From the NCBI RefSeq assembly GCF_028607085.1, contig NZ_CP117411.1:62001-126000 (forward strand): a stretch of 64,000 nt of DNA, written 5' to 3'. Origin of the DNA: Sphingomonas naphthae (lineage in GTDB: Bacteria; Pseudomonadota; Alphaproteobacteria; Sphingomonadales; Sphingomonadaceae). The notes beneath the pieces are model-generated. The model was not told the origin of the DNA, made no database searches, and saw nothing but the letters and a program-made list of their open reading frames with translations. Below are positions 53,274 through 63,094 of the stretch, in pieces. Position 1 is the first letter of the stretch, and the number at the start of each line of letters is the position of its first letter. The translations under genes and the position numbers were made by a program.

Positions 53274-54656
53274 CTATAAGCGCCTGCCATCGCCAGACAA
53301 TGATCCGCCGGCATCGCGACGGGCCGGCAGGATGTGCCGCCGCGTCAGCACCAGCGCCGCCCCGTTCAGCGCCAATATCGCCGCGAGCGCCGCGAAGAAC
53401 ACCGCGCCGCCGCCCGTGAGGATCGCACCGGCGAGCGAGCTGACGATCGCGCCCAGCCGCCCCGCGCCGGACATCAGCCCGATGCCCCGCCCACGCAGCG
53501 CGGTGGGAAAGGCATTCGCGCCGACCGCGTAGAGCGACGATTGCACCGCGCTGCCGAACAGGCCGAGGGCGAACAGCCCGGCGAGCAGGATCGCGGCATT
53601 GCGCCCGCCCGCGATCGGCAGGAGGATGAGGGCGGCACACAGGATCGCGGCGGCGAACGCCATCGGGATCAGCAGGCGGCGCGATCCGAACCGCGCCATC
53701 ATCGAAGCCGCGCCCAGCGCCCCGATCACCCCGCCGACGTTGAAGATCGTGAGGCCCATGCTGGCCACCGCCATCGAAAAACCGGCGCCGACCAGCAAGG
53801 TCGGCGCCCAATTGTACATGAGGTAGATCATGAACAGGCCGACGCCCATCGCCGCCGACAGCGCCAGCGTGTCGCGGCGCAGGCCCGGCGCGAACAGCAA
53901 TCGGGTCGGCACTTTGCCCTTGCCCGACGGGGATGGCAGGATCGACGAGGCGAAGCGCCGGTGCGCCTCGCCCATGCGCGCCGCGAAGCGGGCGAGATCG
54001 GCGGCGCGCGCCGCCTGTGTCGCCAGATAGCGGGGCGATTCCGGCAGCAGGAAGACGAGCAGCAACGTCGTGACGAGCGTCAGCCCGCCGCCGACATGGA
54101 AGAGCGAGCGCCATCCGAAATTCGGCAGCAGCGCGGCGGCCATCGCCCCGCCGAGGATGCCGCCGAGCGAGGCGCTGACCATGCCGGCCGTCACGGCCAG
54201 GCTGCGATGGCGGGCGGGGGTGAGTTCGGCGATGATCGCGGCGGCGCTGGCGGGGGCGCCGCCCAGGCCGAGGCCGGCGACGACCTTCAGGATCGTGATC
54301 TGGAAAAGGCTGTCGGCGAAGCCGGTCAGGGTGGTGGCGGCGCCGAACAGGCCGACCGACAGGATGAGCGCCGGGCGCCGGCCGAGGCGGTCGCCGATCC
54401 AGCCGGCGATCACCGTGCCCGCCGCCATGCCCACGAAGCCGAGGGCGAAGATCGATCCCAGCGCCTCGCGGCTGACGCCCCATTCGCGGATGAGCGAGGG
54501 CGCGGCCAGGCCCATCACCTGATTGTCCAGCCCGTCGAGCAGGATCGCCATCGCCGCCAGCGCCACGGCGCCGATCTGGAAAGGGGTCATGGAGCGGCCG
54601 TCGAGCCATTGCTCCACCGTCGGCAGCGCGGCGGTGCCATTCGCGTCGGCGTTCAT
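53274..54656 (-). CDS. MFS transporter, aromatic acid:H+ symporter-like
   Basis: 460 residues, 12 transmembrane segments. MFS motifs GWIGDRLGRRPAL and a central loop; ends of TM4 motif GLGLGGAPASAAAIIAEL fit the AAHS/SLC22-like group that takes up benzoate-type acids. AGGGAGAG precedes the ATG at 54656. Operon with the GntR gene; operator palindrome directly upstream. Confidence 0.9.
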   Translation of the reverse strand: MNADANGTAALPTVEQWLDGRSMTPFQIGAVALAAMAILLDGLDNQVMGLAAPSLIREWGVSREALGSIFALGFVGMAAGTVIAGWIGDRLGRRPALILSVGLFGAATTLTGFADSLFQITILKVVAGLGLGGAPASAAAIIAELTPARHRSLAVTAGMVSASLGGILGGAMAAALLPNFGWRSLFHVGGGLTLVTTLLLVFLLPESPRYLATQAARAADLARFAARMGEAHRRFASSILPSPSGKGKVPTRLLFAPGLRRDTLALSAAMGVGLFMIYLMYNWAPTLLVGAGFSMAVASMGLTIFNVGGVIGALGAASMMARFGSRRLLIPMAFAAAILCAALILLPIAGGRNAAILLAGLFALGLFGSAVQSSLYAVGANAFPTALRGRGIGLMSGAGRLGAIVSSLAGAILTGGGAVFFAALAAILALNGAALVLTRRHILPARRDAGGSLSGDGRRL

Positions 54657-54672
54657 GACTCTCTCCCTGATC

Positions 54673-54691
54673 TTATTGGACAGACCAATAA
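54673..54691. promoter_or_regulatory. Palindrome TTATTGG-n5-CCAATAA before the MFS gene (operator 1)
   Basis: TTATTGG ACAGA CCAATAA, 17 bases before the MFS start. The core ATTGGACAGACCAAT resembles the FadR-family TGG-N5-CCA site and is repeated, with one change, at 54796-54810. Confidence 0.65.
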
Positions 54692-54795
54692 CTCGGGAGG
54701 CGTGAAGGGCAAGGCCCGTTCGCCGAAAGCCATCCATTTAGCAGGCGGCTATTCGATTTTGGTGTGTTTAGGAAAAGGGATTGAGGCTTAGGTCC

Positions 54796-54810
54796 ATTGG
54801 ACATACCAAT
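54796..54810. promoter_or_regulatory. Palindrome ATTGGACATACCAAT before the TonB receptor (operator 2)
   Basis: Identical to operator 1 except G to T at the ninth base (ACAG versus ACAT). A candidate promoter TTGAGG (54781) with 17-base spacer to TACCAA (54804) overlaps it, so binding would block -10 access for the plus-strand TonB gene. Confidence 0.6.
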
Positions 54811-55049
54811 GCGGATGACCGGCATCCGGCGGGAGTATCTTCGCGCTCGGGACAAGGCAGGTTGGCAGGACAGGGCTATCTCCGCCCTCCCGACGCCACG
54901 CCCGCCACCGTATGCCGGAACGTCATGGAAGGGCCGCCATCGGCTGCGTGTCGCCGCAGTCCGCACGGCCCCAAGAAACAATGTCGGATCACATCGGCGA
55001 TCAAAGCCGGGGTCGTTGCGCGTCAATCGCGCGAACAAGGGGATGAGGA

Positions 55050-58022
55050 ATGGCAGACACTTCGACGAACTATCTCTATGCGGCGCTGCGGGGCGGCGTT
55101 GCCACCGGCGCGCTGATCCTGGCCTGGTCCGCGCAGGCCGGCGCGCCCGAACAGGCGCAAGCAGCGGCATCGGCCAACACGGCTGCGACAGCCCAAACCC
55201 CGCCGGCCCAGACGCCGCCGGCCCAGACACCCCCCGCTGATGCCCCCGCCGTGCCGGACAGTGAGATCGTCGTCACCGGATCGCGCATCCAGCAGAACGG
55301 CTTCGCCTCGCCGACCCCGGTTACCGTCGCCTCGTCGGAGCAATTGACGCTCGGCCAGCCCGCCAGCCTGAACGACGGCATCGTCCAGCTTCCCCAGTTC
55401 AACGGCTCCTTCGGGCCGGGCAATGCCGGCGCCGCGATCCGGCCGACCGGCAATACCGGTACGGTCCTCAACCTGCGCGGCGTCGGCAGCATCCGCACGC
55501 TCATCCTGCTGGATGGCATCCGCGTTCCGCCGACGAGCCAGTTGGGCCTGGTCAACGTCGACATTATCCCGCAGCAGTTGGTGAAGCGGGTCGATACGGT
55601 CACGGCCGGCGCCTCGGCCGCCTACGGCTCCGATGCCGTGTCGGGCGTGGTCAATTTCGTCATCGACAGCAAGTTCAAGGGGCTGAAGCTCCTCGCCCAG
55701 CGCGGGATCGCCACGCGGGGCGACAATGGCAGCTATCAATTGGGCGCGGCCGGCGGTTTCGATGTCGGCGGGCGCGGCCATCTGGTGCTGAGCGCCGAAC
55801 GGCGCCACACCAACGGACTGATGAAGGACGACCGGCCGGCGGGCGCGGTGACGGCGGGCGGCGTCGGCTCTACGGGCGTGGGCACGCTCGGCAGCGCCTC
55901 CAACCCGATCATCTACATCCGCGACGGCCTGCGCTGGAACCTCAATTCCAACGGCGGCCGCGTCACCAGCGGCCCGTTCCTCGACACGGTGTTCCTCTCC
56001 GGCCCCAACGATTACCGCGCGGCCATTCGCGGCACGGCGCTGCTGTCCCCCGGCTATTATCAGGGTGGCGACTATTTCTACGAGCCGCCGAACACGACGC
56101 TGCTGCCGCGCACGACCTCGAACAACCTCTTCGGGCGCTTCACCTATGACGTGACCGACAGCATCACCGCGACCGCGACGGGCATCTTTTCGCGCACCAC
56201 GAACAGCGTGTTCGGCCACTTCAACGATCCGCTCAACGTGCCGATCTACAGCGGCAACGCCTATCTTCCGGCGGCCTTGCAGGCGCAGCTGACCGCCACC
56301 AACACGCCGTCCTTCACGCTCTCGAAGTTCGCGGCGGCGGACGGCCCGATCAAGCTCGCCGACAAGACCGATTATTATTACGGGGGGCTGTCCTTCGCCG
56401 GCAAGCTCTTCGGCGACCTGACGTGGAACGCCGATTACAATCACGGCGAGTCCATTCTCCACATCGATCAGTCGAACCTGTTCGAGCTGCGCAATTTCTA
56501 CGCGGCGATCGATGCGGTGGACGAGGGGCAACTGCGGACCGGCGTGCGCAACGGCAACATCGTCTGCCGGGTCGCGGTCACCAACCCCGGCCTGTATCCC
56601 GGCTGCGTGCCCTATAACGATCTGGGCTTCGATTCCGCGTCAGCCGCCGCCAAGGATTATGTGACCGGCACCGCCTCGCTCCGCTCGCGCTTGAAGCAGG
56701 ATTCGATCGCGGCCAGCGTTCAGGGCAGCCTGATCGATCTGTGGGCCGGCAGCCTGTCGTTCGCGGCGGGTGCGGAATATCGCAAGCAGTCGCTCGGCGT
56801 CACCAGCAACAGCGATCCGAACGTCAGCCGCCCGGTCACGGGCATCCGCGGGCTGACGGCCGACGCGACGCGCTTCTACCTGACCACGACGGCCCAGACG
56901 CGCGGTAGCTACGAGGTGAAGGAAGGCTTCCTCGAACTCAGCCTGCCGCTGATCCGCGATGCGTCCTTCACCAAGTCGCTCGAGCTGAACGGCGCGGTGC
57001 GCTACACCGATTACAGCACCAGCGGGAATGTGACGACGTGGAAGGTCGGCGCGGTGTGGGCGCCGATCGAGGACATCCGTTTCCGCGTCACGCGGTCGCG
57101 CGATATCCGGGCGCCTACGCTCTACGACCTGTTCCTCGGCACGCAGCCGGGCATCAGCTCGGTGTTCGACATCCACACCAGCACGTCGTCGTCGATCATC
57201 ACCTCGACGCAGGGCAATCCCGATCTGCGGCCGGAGGTGGGCAGCACGCTCAGCGCGGGCGTCGTCATCCAGCCGAGCTTCCTGCCGCGCTTCGGGGCGT
57301 CGATCGATTTCTACAAGCTGAAGATCAAGGATGCGATCGGCACGCTGACCATCCCGGATATCCTCCAGGCGTGCGAGCAATCGGGCGGCTCGGGCCAGAT
57401 CTGCGGCCTGATCGTGCGCCCCGGTCCCTTCAGCGACCGGACGCCCGCGAACACGCTCACCTCGGTCAATCTCGCCCCCGTCAACGCGGCGACGCTGGAG
57501 ACGCAGGGCGTGGATTTCGAGGCGAATTACCGCGCGCCGATCGGCGCGGGCTCGCTCGCCTTCCGGCTCTACGCCTCCTACATCGACAAGCTGGTCGTGC
57601 AGACCAGCCCGTTGCAGGCGCCGGTCAATTACGCCGGCTGGGGCGACGTGAACCCGCTGGGTTCGGGCAATCCGCTGCCCAAGACCAAGGGCACCTTCTC
57701 GCTGACCTACACGGGTGACAGCGGCCTGACCCTGTTCGTGCAGGAGCGCATGATCGGCAAGCTCAAGCGCGGCTCACCGATCAGTATCGTGAACGAGCCC
57801 GGCGTGCCGACCTATTTCTACACCGACGCGACCATCTCCTATGCCCTGCCGGCCTATGGCGGAAAGGCCGAGCTGTTCGTGACGGCCAACAATCTGTTCG
57901 ACCGGCGCTATCCCTTCTTCGCCCAGCCCGGCGCCGTGCCCGGCCTCTACTTCGCCAGCTCGCCGGGGCTGTACGACGTGGTCGGCACCAATGTGACGGT
58001 CGGTGTTCGAATGAAGCTGTAA
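55050..58022 (+). CDS. TonB-dependent receptor
   Basis: 990 residues. Signal peptide to about residue 30, then a Gln/Thr/Pro repeat (QTPPA three times), a TonB box-like EIVVTGSRI at about 72-80, plug domain, and a 22-strand-type barrel ending VTVGVRMKL (terminal hydrophobic, not Phe). Imports an unknown ligand through the outer membrane. Likely regulated with the MFS transporter by the GntR protein. Confidence 0.93.
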   Translation: MADTSTNYLYAALRGGVATGALILAWSAQAGAPEQAQAAASANTAATAQTPPAQTPPAQTPPADAPAVPDSEIVVTGSRIQQNGFASPTPVTVASSEQLTLGQPASLNDGIVQLPQFNGSFGPGNAGAAIRPTGNTGTVLNLRGVGSIRTLILLDGIRVPPTSQLGLVNVDIIPQQLVKRVDTVTAGASAAYGSDAVSGVVNFVIDSKFKGLKLLAQRGIATRGDNGSYQLGAAGGFDVGGRGHLVLSAERRHTNGLMKDDRPAGAVTAGGVGSTGVGTLGSASNPIIYIRDGLRWNLNSNGGRVTSGPFLDTVFLSGPNDYRAAIRGTALLSPGYYQGGDYFYEPPNTTLLPRTTSNNLFGRFTYDVTDSITATATGIFSRTTNSVFGHFNDPLNVPIYSGNAYLPAALQAQLTATNTPSFTLSKFAAADGPIKLADKTDYYYGGLSFAGKLFGDLTWNADYNHGESILHIDQSNLFELRNFYAAIDAVDEGQLRTGVRNGNIVCRVAVTNPGLYPGCVPYNDLGFDSASAAAKDYVTGTASLRSRLKQDSIAASVQGSLIDLWAGSLSFAAGAEYRKQSLGVTSNSDPNVSRPVTGIRGLTADATRFYLTTTAQTRGSYEVKEGFLELSLPLIRDASFTKSLELNGAVRYTDYSTSGNVTTWKVGAVWAPIEDIRFRVTRSRDIRAPTLYDLFLGTQPGISSVFDIHTSTSSSIITSTQGNPDLRPEVGSTLSAGVVIQPSFLPRFGASIDFYKLKIKDAIGTLTIPDILQACEQSGGSGQICGLIVRPGPFSDRTPANTLTSVNLAPVNAATLETQGVDFEANYRAPIGAGSLAFRLYASYIDKLVVQTSPLQAPVNYAGWGDVNPLGSGNPLPKTKGTFSLTYTGDSGLTLFVQERMIGKLKRGSPISIVNEPGVPTYFYTDATISYALPAYGGKAELFVTANNLFDRRYPFFAQPGAVPGLYFASSPGLYDVVGTNVTVGVRMKL

Positions 58023-58128
58023 AGGGTTGGATGGGGGCCGGCGCGGACGGGATGCTATCCGTGCCGGCCATCCCGGCGGGTGTGGGCGCGAGCCCCTCGA
58101 CCCGGCCGAGGAGACGTTGGAGAGAGCG

Positions 58129-59544
58129 ATGAAGCACGAAAACCCCGTCCACCCCAGCCTAGATCCGGCGGGCGCGCTCGCCCGCATGGTCAGCGACACG
58201 CGGTTCGAGGATATTCCCGCCGACGTGATAGATCTGGCCAAGCGGGCGATCTTCGACACGCTGGCCGTCACCGTCGCGGGATCGGGCTGGGAGGTGAGCC
58301 CCGCCATCGCCGATCTGGTAGGCGAATGGGGTGGCGCGCCACAGGCCCGCGTGCTGATGCACGGTCACCGCGTGCCGGCGCCGATGGCGGCTTTCGCCAA
58401 TGGGGTGATGGCGCGCGCCATCGACATGGGCGACGTGCACGAGACCGGCGGCCACATCACCGAATGGAACGTGCCGGCGATGCTGGCGGTGCTCGGCATC
58501 GCCGGGCGCCCCGTCAGCGGCAAGGATTTCCTGGTCGCTTATGTCACGGGCGGCGAAGTCGGCGTGCGCGCCAGCGCGGCGCTCAACCTGGTCCGCTATC
58601 ATACGACGTGGGGCATGCCGGGCGAGTGGAACGGGCCGCTCTGTGCAACCGCCTCGGTCGCGCGCCTGATGGGCCTCGATGCCGACGGGATCTGGAACGC
58701 GATGGGCATGGCCTACACCGTCCACGGCATGTCGGAATATAACAAATATTCCGAAGGCACGCAGATGGCCCGCGTGCAGCACAGCTTCGCGGGCGATACC
58801 GCCGTCAAGGCCGTGCTGCTCACCCAGCGCGGCGTGACCGCCCCGCGCGGCATCTTCCAGGGCGTCCCCAGCGGCATCCTCCGCCATATCGCGTGGGACG
58901 ATGTGCGGCCGGAACTGCTGACCGACGGGCTGGGCACGCGCTGGCAGCTCGCCGAGGGCCTGTCGATGAAGCCCTATTCGGCCTGCAAATTCACCCACAG
59001 CTTCATCGCCAGCACCATCACGATCATGCGGGACAACCGGATCGATCATCAGGATATCGAGCGGATCGACTGCCGGGGCAGCGAGGGATCGCGCATGACC
59101 TTCGAGCCCGCGCTCGCCAAGTGGAACCCGCGCAGCGTGCCCGAAGCGATGTTCAGCGCACCCTATACGATCGCCACCGCCGCCATCACCGGCGGCTTCT
59201 TCCTGGGCGACCTGAGCGCGGCGGAGGTCCTGCGCGAGGACCGGCAGGCGATGATGCGCCGGGTCCACATCACCAGCGATCCCGCCTTGACCGACCAGTT
59301 CGAGGGCTTCCCGGTCCGCATCACGCTGAAGGATGGCCGCGCCTTCGAACATGTCACGCCCTATGTGCGCGGCCACACCCGCAATCCGATGACCTGGGAC
59401 GATCTGGCCGACAAGCTGCGCCGCTGCGCGCCGTTCGGGGCGGTGGCGCTTTCGCCGGAACGGCAGGCGAGGCTGGCCGATCTGTGCCGCAATCTCGAGA
59501 ACCTCGAGGACGTCGGCGACATCGTCGAGACCATGACGCCGTAA
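58129..59544 (+). CDS. MmgE/PrpD family protein
   Basis: 471 residues. Typical N terminus (VSDTRFEDIPADVIDLAKRAIFDTLAV), the core DMGDVHETGGHITEWNVPA, and FKPYSACKFTHSFI-like SMKPYSACKFTHSFIAS. The family includes 2-methylcitrate dehydratase, cis-aconitate and related decarboxylases. GGAGAGAG directly precedes the ATG. Downstream of the TonB receptor (106-base gap), and ending in a strong terminator. Substrate unknown. Confidence 0.9.
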   Translation: MKHENPVHPSLDPAGALARMVSDTRFEDIPADVIDLAKRAIFDTLAVTVAGSGWEVSPAIADLVGEWGGAPQARVLMHGHRVPAPMAAFANGVMARAIDMGDVHETGGHITEWNVPAMLAVLGIAGRPVSGKDFLVAYVTGGEVGVRASAALNLVRYHTTWGMPGEWNGPLCATASVARLMGLDADGIWNAMGMAYTVHGMSEYNKYSEGTQMARVQHSFAGDTAVKAVLLTQRGVTAPRGIFQGVPSGILRHIAWDDVRPELLTDGLGTRWQLAEGLSMKPYSACKFTHSFIASTITIMRDNRIDHQDIERIDCRGSEGSRMTFEPALAKWNPRSVPEAMFSAPYTIATAAITGGFFLGDLSAAEVLREDRQAMMRRVHITSDPALTDQFEGFPVRITLKDGRAFEHVTPYVRGHTRNPMTWDDLADKLRRCAPFGAVALSPERQARLADLCRNLENLEDVGDIVETMTP

Positions 59545-59576
59545 CACCGGCAGCCCTTGCAGACCAAAGCTCCCCT

Positions 59577-59610
59577 GGGCGCTGGCAGGCACCGCCAGCG
59601 CCCCTTTTTT
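59577..59610 (+). terminator. Intrinsic terminator after the MmgE/PrpD gene
   Basis: GGGCGCTGGC AGGCACC GCCAGCGCCC then C and six T. Stem of 10 bp, loop of 7. Confidence 0.9.
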
Positions 59611-59705
59611 CATGAAAGACCATCCGATGCCGCGCGCATCGATCCCGTCCCCCACCACCGCGAAGGTGAGTTGCGGTATGGGGATACGCATGCTCTAGCT
59701 GGCGC

Positions 59706-60494
59706 ATGAAGATGCGCGAGCTGGAGGAGCGGACCGGGGTCCATCGCGAGACGATCCGCGTCTATCTGCGCCATGAGCTAATCCCTCCGCCGGTGCGGCC
59801 GCGCAAGACGGTGGCGGATTATGGCGAGGAGCATGTGCAGGCGATCAACGCCGTGCGCCGGTTGCAGACCGACAGCCGGCTGACCCTGCCGCAGATCAAG
59901 GCGCTGCTGAGCGGCGACGCGGCGGACCAAAGGGTCAGCGCCAACGTCTTCACCCATCTGGAGCAGCTCGTCTCGGCGCGGGTCGGGCTGGACGAGCATC
60001 TCGTCACGCTGGCGGCGCTGGCGGCGCGCTATCCGCACGCCCGGCGCGACGCGCGGGCGCTTGCGAGCGTGGGCGTGCTGAGGATCGAGGCGGACGATGA
60101 TGGCGGCGATGCCGTCACGCTCACCGATGCCGAACTGGTGTCGATCTGGGGCGAGATGCGCAAGGTCGGCTTCCTCGAGGATCTCGATTTCAGCCCGAAG
60201 ATGCTCGATTTCTATGTCGAGGCGGCGCGATTCGTGGCGGGGTGGGAGGCGCGGACCTTCCTCGATCGCACCGAGGGGATGATCGGCGAGGAGGCGGCGG
60301 CGGCCATGATCGAACGCGCGCTGCCGCTGATGCTCAACTTCTTCGGCCTGCTGCGCCGCAAGGAATTCATGCGTAACATCCGGACCGGGCAGGTGGCGGA
60401 GACGGTGCTGCCCCCGCCCGGTCTGGCCCCGGTCACATCGTCAGAACGGCCTTCACGCAAACCCCGGCATATTGGTCCGCGATCGCCGAATTGA
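59706..60494 (+). CDS. MerR-family regulator
   Basis: 262 residues. N-terminal winged HTH of MerR type (MKMRELEERTGVHRETIRVYLRHELIPPP; YGEEHVQAINAVRRLQ) followed by a long helical effector domain without obvious metal Cys. Its last 62 bases overlap the 3' end of the convergent alcohol dehydrogenase. May control the neighbouring dehydrogenase/P450 genes. Confidence 0.8.
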   Translation: MKMRELEERTGVHRETIRVYLRHELIPPPVRPRKTVADYGEEHVQAINAVRRLQTDSRLTLPQIKALLSGDAADQRVSANVFTHLEQLVSARVGLDEHLVTLAALAARYPHARRDARALASVGVLRIEADDDGGDAVTLTDAELVSIWGEMRKVGFLEDLDFSPKMLDFYVEAARFVAGWEARTFLDRTEGMIGEEAAAAMIERALPLMLNFFGLLRRKEFMRNIRTGQVAETVLPPPGLAPVTSSERPSRKPRHIGPRSPN

Positions 60495-61533
60495 TCTCGG
60501 CCAGCGGATAGCGGGTGATGAGCCGGTCGAACGGGAATCGTCCCTCGCGATGGAGCGCGATCAGGTGGGGGATGAAGCTGCGCGGATCGGCGTCGCCCTC
60601 GGTCACGCCGCAGATCGAGGCACCGAGGGACACCAGCGGCAACGCGGCGATCGTGATGGTGGCGTCGAGCGTCTTGGGCACGCCGACCATCGCCAGCCGC
60701 CCGCGCGCGCCGAGCACACCCACCGACTGCTCGATCGCGCCGGTGTTGCCCGACGTTTCGAGGATGCGGGCGACGCCTTCAGGCAGGATCGCGCGGACCT
60801 GATCGCCGAGCGGGCCGGCCATCGGATCGATCGCATGGGTCGCGCCCAGCTCCAGCGCCAGCGTGCGGCGTGATTCGAGCGGATCGACCAGGATGATCGT
60901 CCCGGCGGCGGCGGAGGCCGCCGCCATCACCCCGGCCAGCCCGACCGGCCCGCCGCCGCTGACCAGCACCGACTGGCCGGCCTGCACCGCGAGCGTGTTG
61001 AGGATCGCGCCCGCGCCCGTCATCAGCCCGCAGCCGAGCGGCCCGAGGATGTCGAGCGGGGCATCGGCGGGCACCTTCACGACATTCTTCGCGGCGACCA
61101 GCGCATGGGTGGCGAAGGAGGATTGGCCGAAGAAATGGCTGGAGACCGGCGCCGCCGCATCCGCCAGCGCGACCGACCCGTCATCGCGGCAGCCGCCGAA
61201 GTTGAGCGCGGCGAAATGGGCGCAATAGGATGGCTCGCCCGCGCGGCAGGGCGTGCATTCGCGGCAGGCGGCGAAACCCAGCACGACCGGATCGCCGACC
61301 TTCAGATCGGTGACGTCGGCGCCCACCGCCTCGACGATGCCCGCGCCCTCATGGCCCAGCACGGCGGGCAGGGGCGTCGGCAGCACCTGATCGCGCACCA
61401 CCAGATCGGTGTGGCACAGGCCGGTCGCCACGATCCGCACGCGGACCTCGTCGGCGCGGGGCTCCTCCAGCGACAGCGTCTCGATGGCGAACGGCGCGCC
61501 GGCTTCGCGCACCACGGCGGCGGAAATCTTCAT
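60433..61533 (-). CDS. Zinc-dependent alcohol dehydrogenase (MDR family)
   Basis: 366 residues. Catalytic zinc ligands in GLCHTDLVV and GHEGAGIVEAV; structural zinc Cys quartet CRECTPCRAGEPSYC; NAD site VSGGGPVGLAGVM. Oxidises a primary alcohol, plausibly the product of the divergent P450. ATG at 61533 has AGGAGAG just upstream. Similar to aryl or terpene alcohol dehydrogenases. Confidence 0.92.
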   Translation of the reverse strand: MKISAAVVREAGAPFAIETLSLEEPRADEVRVRIVATGLCHTDLVVRDQVLPTPLPAVLGHEGAGIVEAVGADVTDLKVGDPVVLGFAACRECTPCRAGEPSYCAHFAALNFGGCRDDGSVALADAAAPVSSHFFGQSSFATHALVAAKNVVKVPADAPLDILGPLGCGLMTGAGAILNTLAVQAGQSVLVSGGGPVGLAGVMAAASAAAGTIILVDPLESRRTLALELGATHAIDPMAGPLGDQVRAILPEGVARILETSGNTGAIEQSVGVLGARGRLAMVGVPKTLDATITIAALPLVSLGASICGVTEGDADPRSFIPHLIALHREGRFPFDRLITRYPLAEINSAIADQYAGVCVKAVLTM

Positions 61534-61597
61534 GCTCTCTCCTCTCCTGTCGTCTCGGGCCGTCGCCGGGCGATCGTTAGGTCCGACCATTTTCCCT

Positions 61598-61648
61598 TTG
61601 ACAGCGACTTCTTCTCTGACTTACGTATTGCATTAACGCAATACGTAA
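61598..61648 (+). promoter_or_regulatory. P450 promoter with 28-bp dyad operator
   Basis: TTGACA (61598-61603), 17-base spacer, TTACGT (61621-61626) as -10. The dyad 61621-61648 has perfect 11-bp arms TTACGTATTGC and GCAATACGTAA around ATTAAC, with the central TTAA also symmetric. It covers the -10 and start point, as a repressor site would. Confidence 0.7.
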
Positions 61649-61688
61649 CGATGACCGCACAGATGCGGCACGGTTCGAGAGGGATACC

Positions 61689-62990
61689 ATGGCAACGCTC
61701 ATTACGGCCCCGTCGCGGCCCAAGATTCCCGACGACATCGCGCAGATCGTGATCGCGCCGAAATCCTACGCCGACGACAAGGTCATCTACCCGGCGTTCA
61801 AATGGCTGCGGGAGAATATGCCGCTCGGGATCGCCGAGGTGGATGGCTACGACCCGCTCTGGATCGTCACCAAGAACGCCGACATCAAGCTGATCGAGCG
61901 CGACGCCAAGCTGTTCCACAGCGGCGATCACAATGCCGTGCTGACGACGCAGGCGGGCGACGCCTTCACCCGATCGATGAATAACGGGTCGCTGCGGGTG
62001 ATCTCCTCGCTCACCTATATGGACCCGCCCGAACATGGCGCGTTCCGCTCGATCACCTCCAACTGGTTCCTGCCCGGCCGCATCTCCAAGCTGGAGGAAC
62101 AGATCCGCGTGCTGGCGCGCCGGTCGGTCGATCATCTGCTCAGCTTCGATGGCGAATGCGATTTCGTGCAGGATTTCGCGCTGCATTATCCGCTGCGCGT
62201 CATCATGACCCTGTTCGGCGTGCCGCCCGAGGACGAACCGCGCATGCTGAAGCTGACGCAGGAATTCTTCGGGGTCCACGATCCCGAGGAGCAGCGCCCC
62301 GAGATGATCGACGATCCCGTGGCGGCGGCCAAGATGTGGTATGCCTCGTTGCAGGACTTCTACGGCTATTTCGACGATCTGAGCGCCGAGCGGCGCCGCA
62401 ACCCGACCGACGATCTGCTTTCGCTGATCGCCAATTCGCAGGTGAACGGTAAGCCCATCCCGCGCGAGGAAGCCAACGGCTATTATGTCGCCATCGCCAC
62501 CGCCGGGCACGACACCACCTCGTCCACCACGGCAGGCGGGATGCACGGCATGGCGAGCTTCGCCGGCCAGTTCGACATCGTCAAAGCCGATCCGGCGATG
62601 ATCAAGCCGATGATCGAGGAGGCGCTGCGCTGGGCCTGCCCGGTCAAGCATTTCATGCGCAACGCCACCGCCGATACCGAGGTGCGCGGCCAGTCGATCG
62701 GCGCGATGGACCGGCTGATGATGTGCTACCCCTCGGGCTGCCGCGACGAGGACGTCTTCACCGATCCCGACACGTTCGATGTGCGGCGCACGCCCAACAG
62801 CCACATCGCCTTCGGCTTCGGCCCGCACATGTGTCTCGGCCAGCATCTCGCCAAGCTGGAGATGCGCGTCCTGTTCGAGGAGCTGATGCCGCACCTCGAA
62901 TCCGTCGAACTGGCGGGCGCGCCCAAGATGGTCGAGACCAATTTCGTTGGCGGCTACAAGAAATTGCCGATCCGCTTCAGGAAAAAATGA
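61689..62990 (+). CDS. Cytochrome P450
   Basis: 433 residues, soluble bacterial type. I-helix AGHDTT, ExxR in EALRW, and the heme loop FGFGPHMCLGQ with proximal Cys382. The N terminus and the HLSGDHNAVL-like HSGDHNAVL segment resemble CYP108-like terpene hydroxylases. Needs a ferredoxin and reductase not encoded next to it. Divergent from the alcohol dehydrogenase, sharing the dyad region. Confidence 0.92.
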   Translation: MATLITAPSRPKIPDDIAQIVIAPKSYADDKVIYPAFKWLRENMPLGIAEVDGYDPLWIVTKNADIKLIERDAKLFHSGDHNAVLTTQAGDAFTRSMNNGSLRVISSLTYMDPPEHGAFRSITSNWFLPGRISKLEEQIRVLARRSVDHLLSFDGECDFVQDFALHYPLRVIMTLFGVPPEDEPRMLKLTQEFFGVHDPEEQRPEMIDDPVAAAKMWYASLQDFYGYFDDLSAERRRNPTDDLLSLIANSQVNGKPIPREEANGYYVAIATAGHDTTSSTTAGGMHGMASFAGQFDIVKADPAMIKPMIEEALRWACPVKHFMRNATADTEVRGQSIGAMDRLMMCYPSGCRDEDVFTDPDTFDVRRTPNSHIAFGFGPHMCLGQHLAKLEMRVLFEELMPHLESVELAGAPKMVETNFVGGYKKLPIRFRKK

Positions 62991-63094
62991 GGAAACCCGC
63001 GCCGCTCTTCGGCTGAAGGGCGGGGCGCATCGCATGTTCAGGACAGGATCGACCCGGCGACAAGGATCGGGCGACCAATAAAGGAGGGTTTGTC

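Larger units (their letters stand above)
54657..55049. promoter_or_regulatory. 393-base divergent control region, MFS/GntR operon versus TonB receptor
   Basis: Carries the two operator palindromes described separately, whose centres lie 121 bases apart. The plus-strand leader from about 54815 to 55049 has no convincing ORF; AAGGGG 7 bases before the TonB ATG serves as ribosome site. Confidence 0.7.

Noticed and set aside
54811-55049. Small ORF in the leader of the first TonB receptor
   Set aside because: Frames here are short or run into the receptor in a different frame, without ribosome site or plausible composition.
59653-59690. MerR operator GTATGGGGATAC before the MerR gene
   Set aside because: Only 4-bp arms; too weak to call a site.
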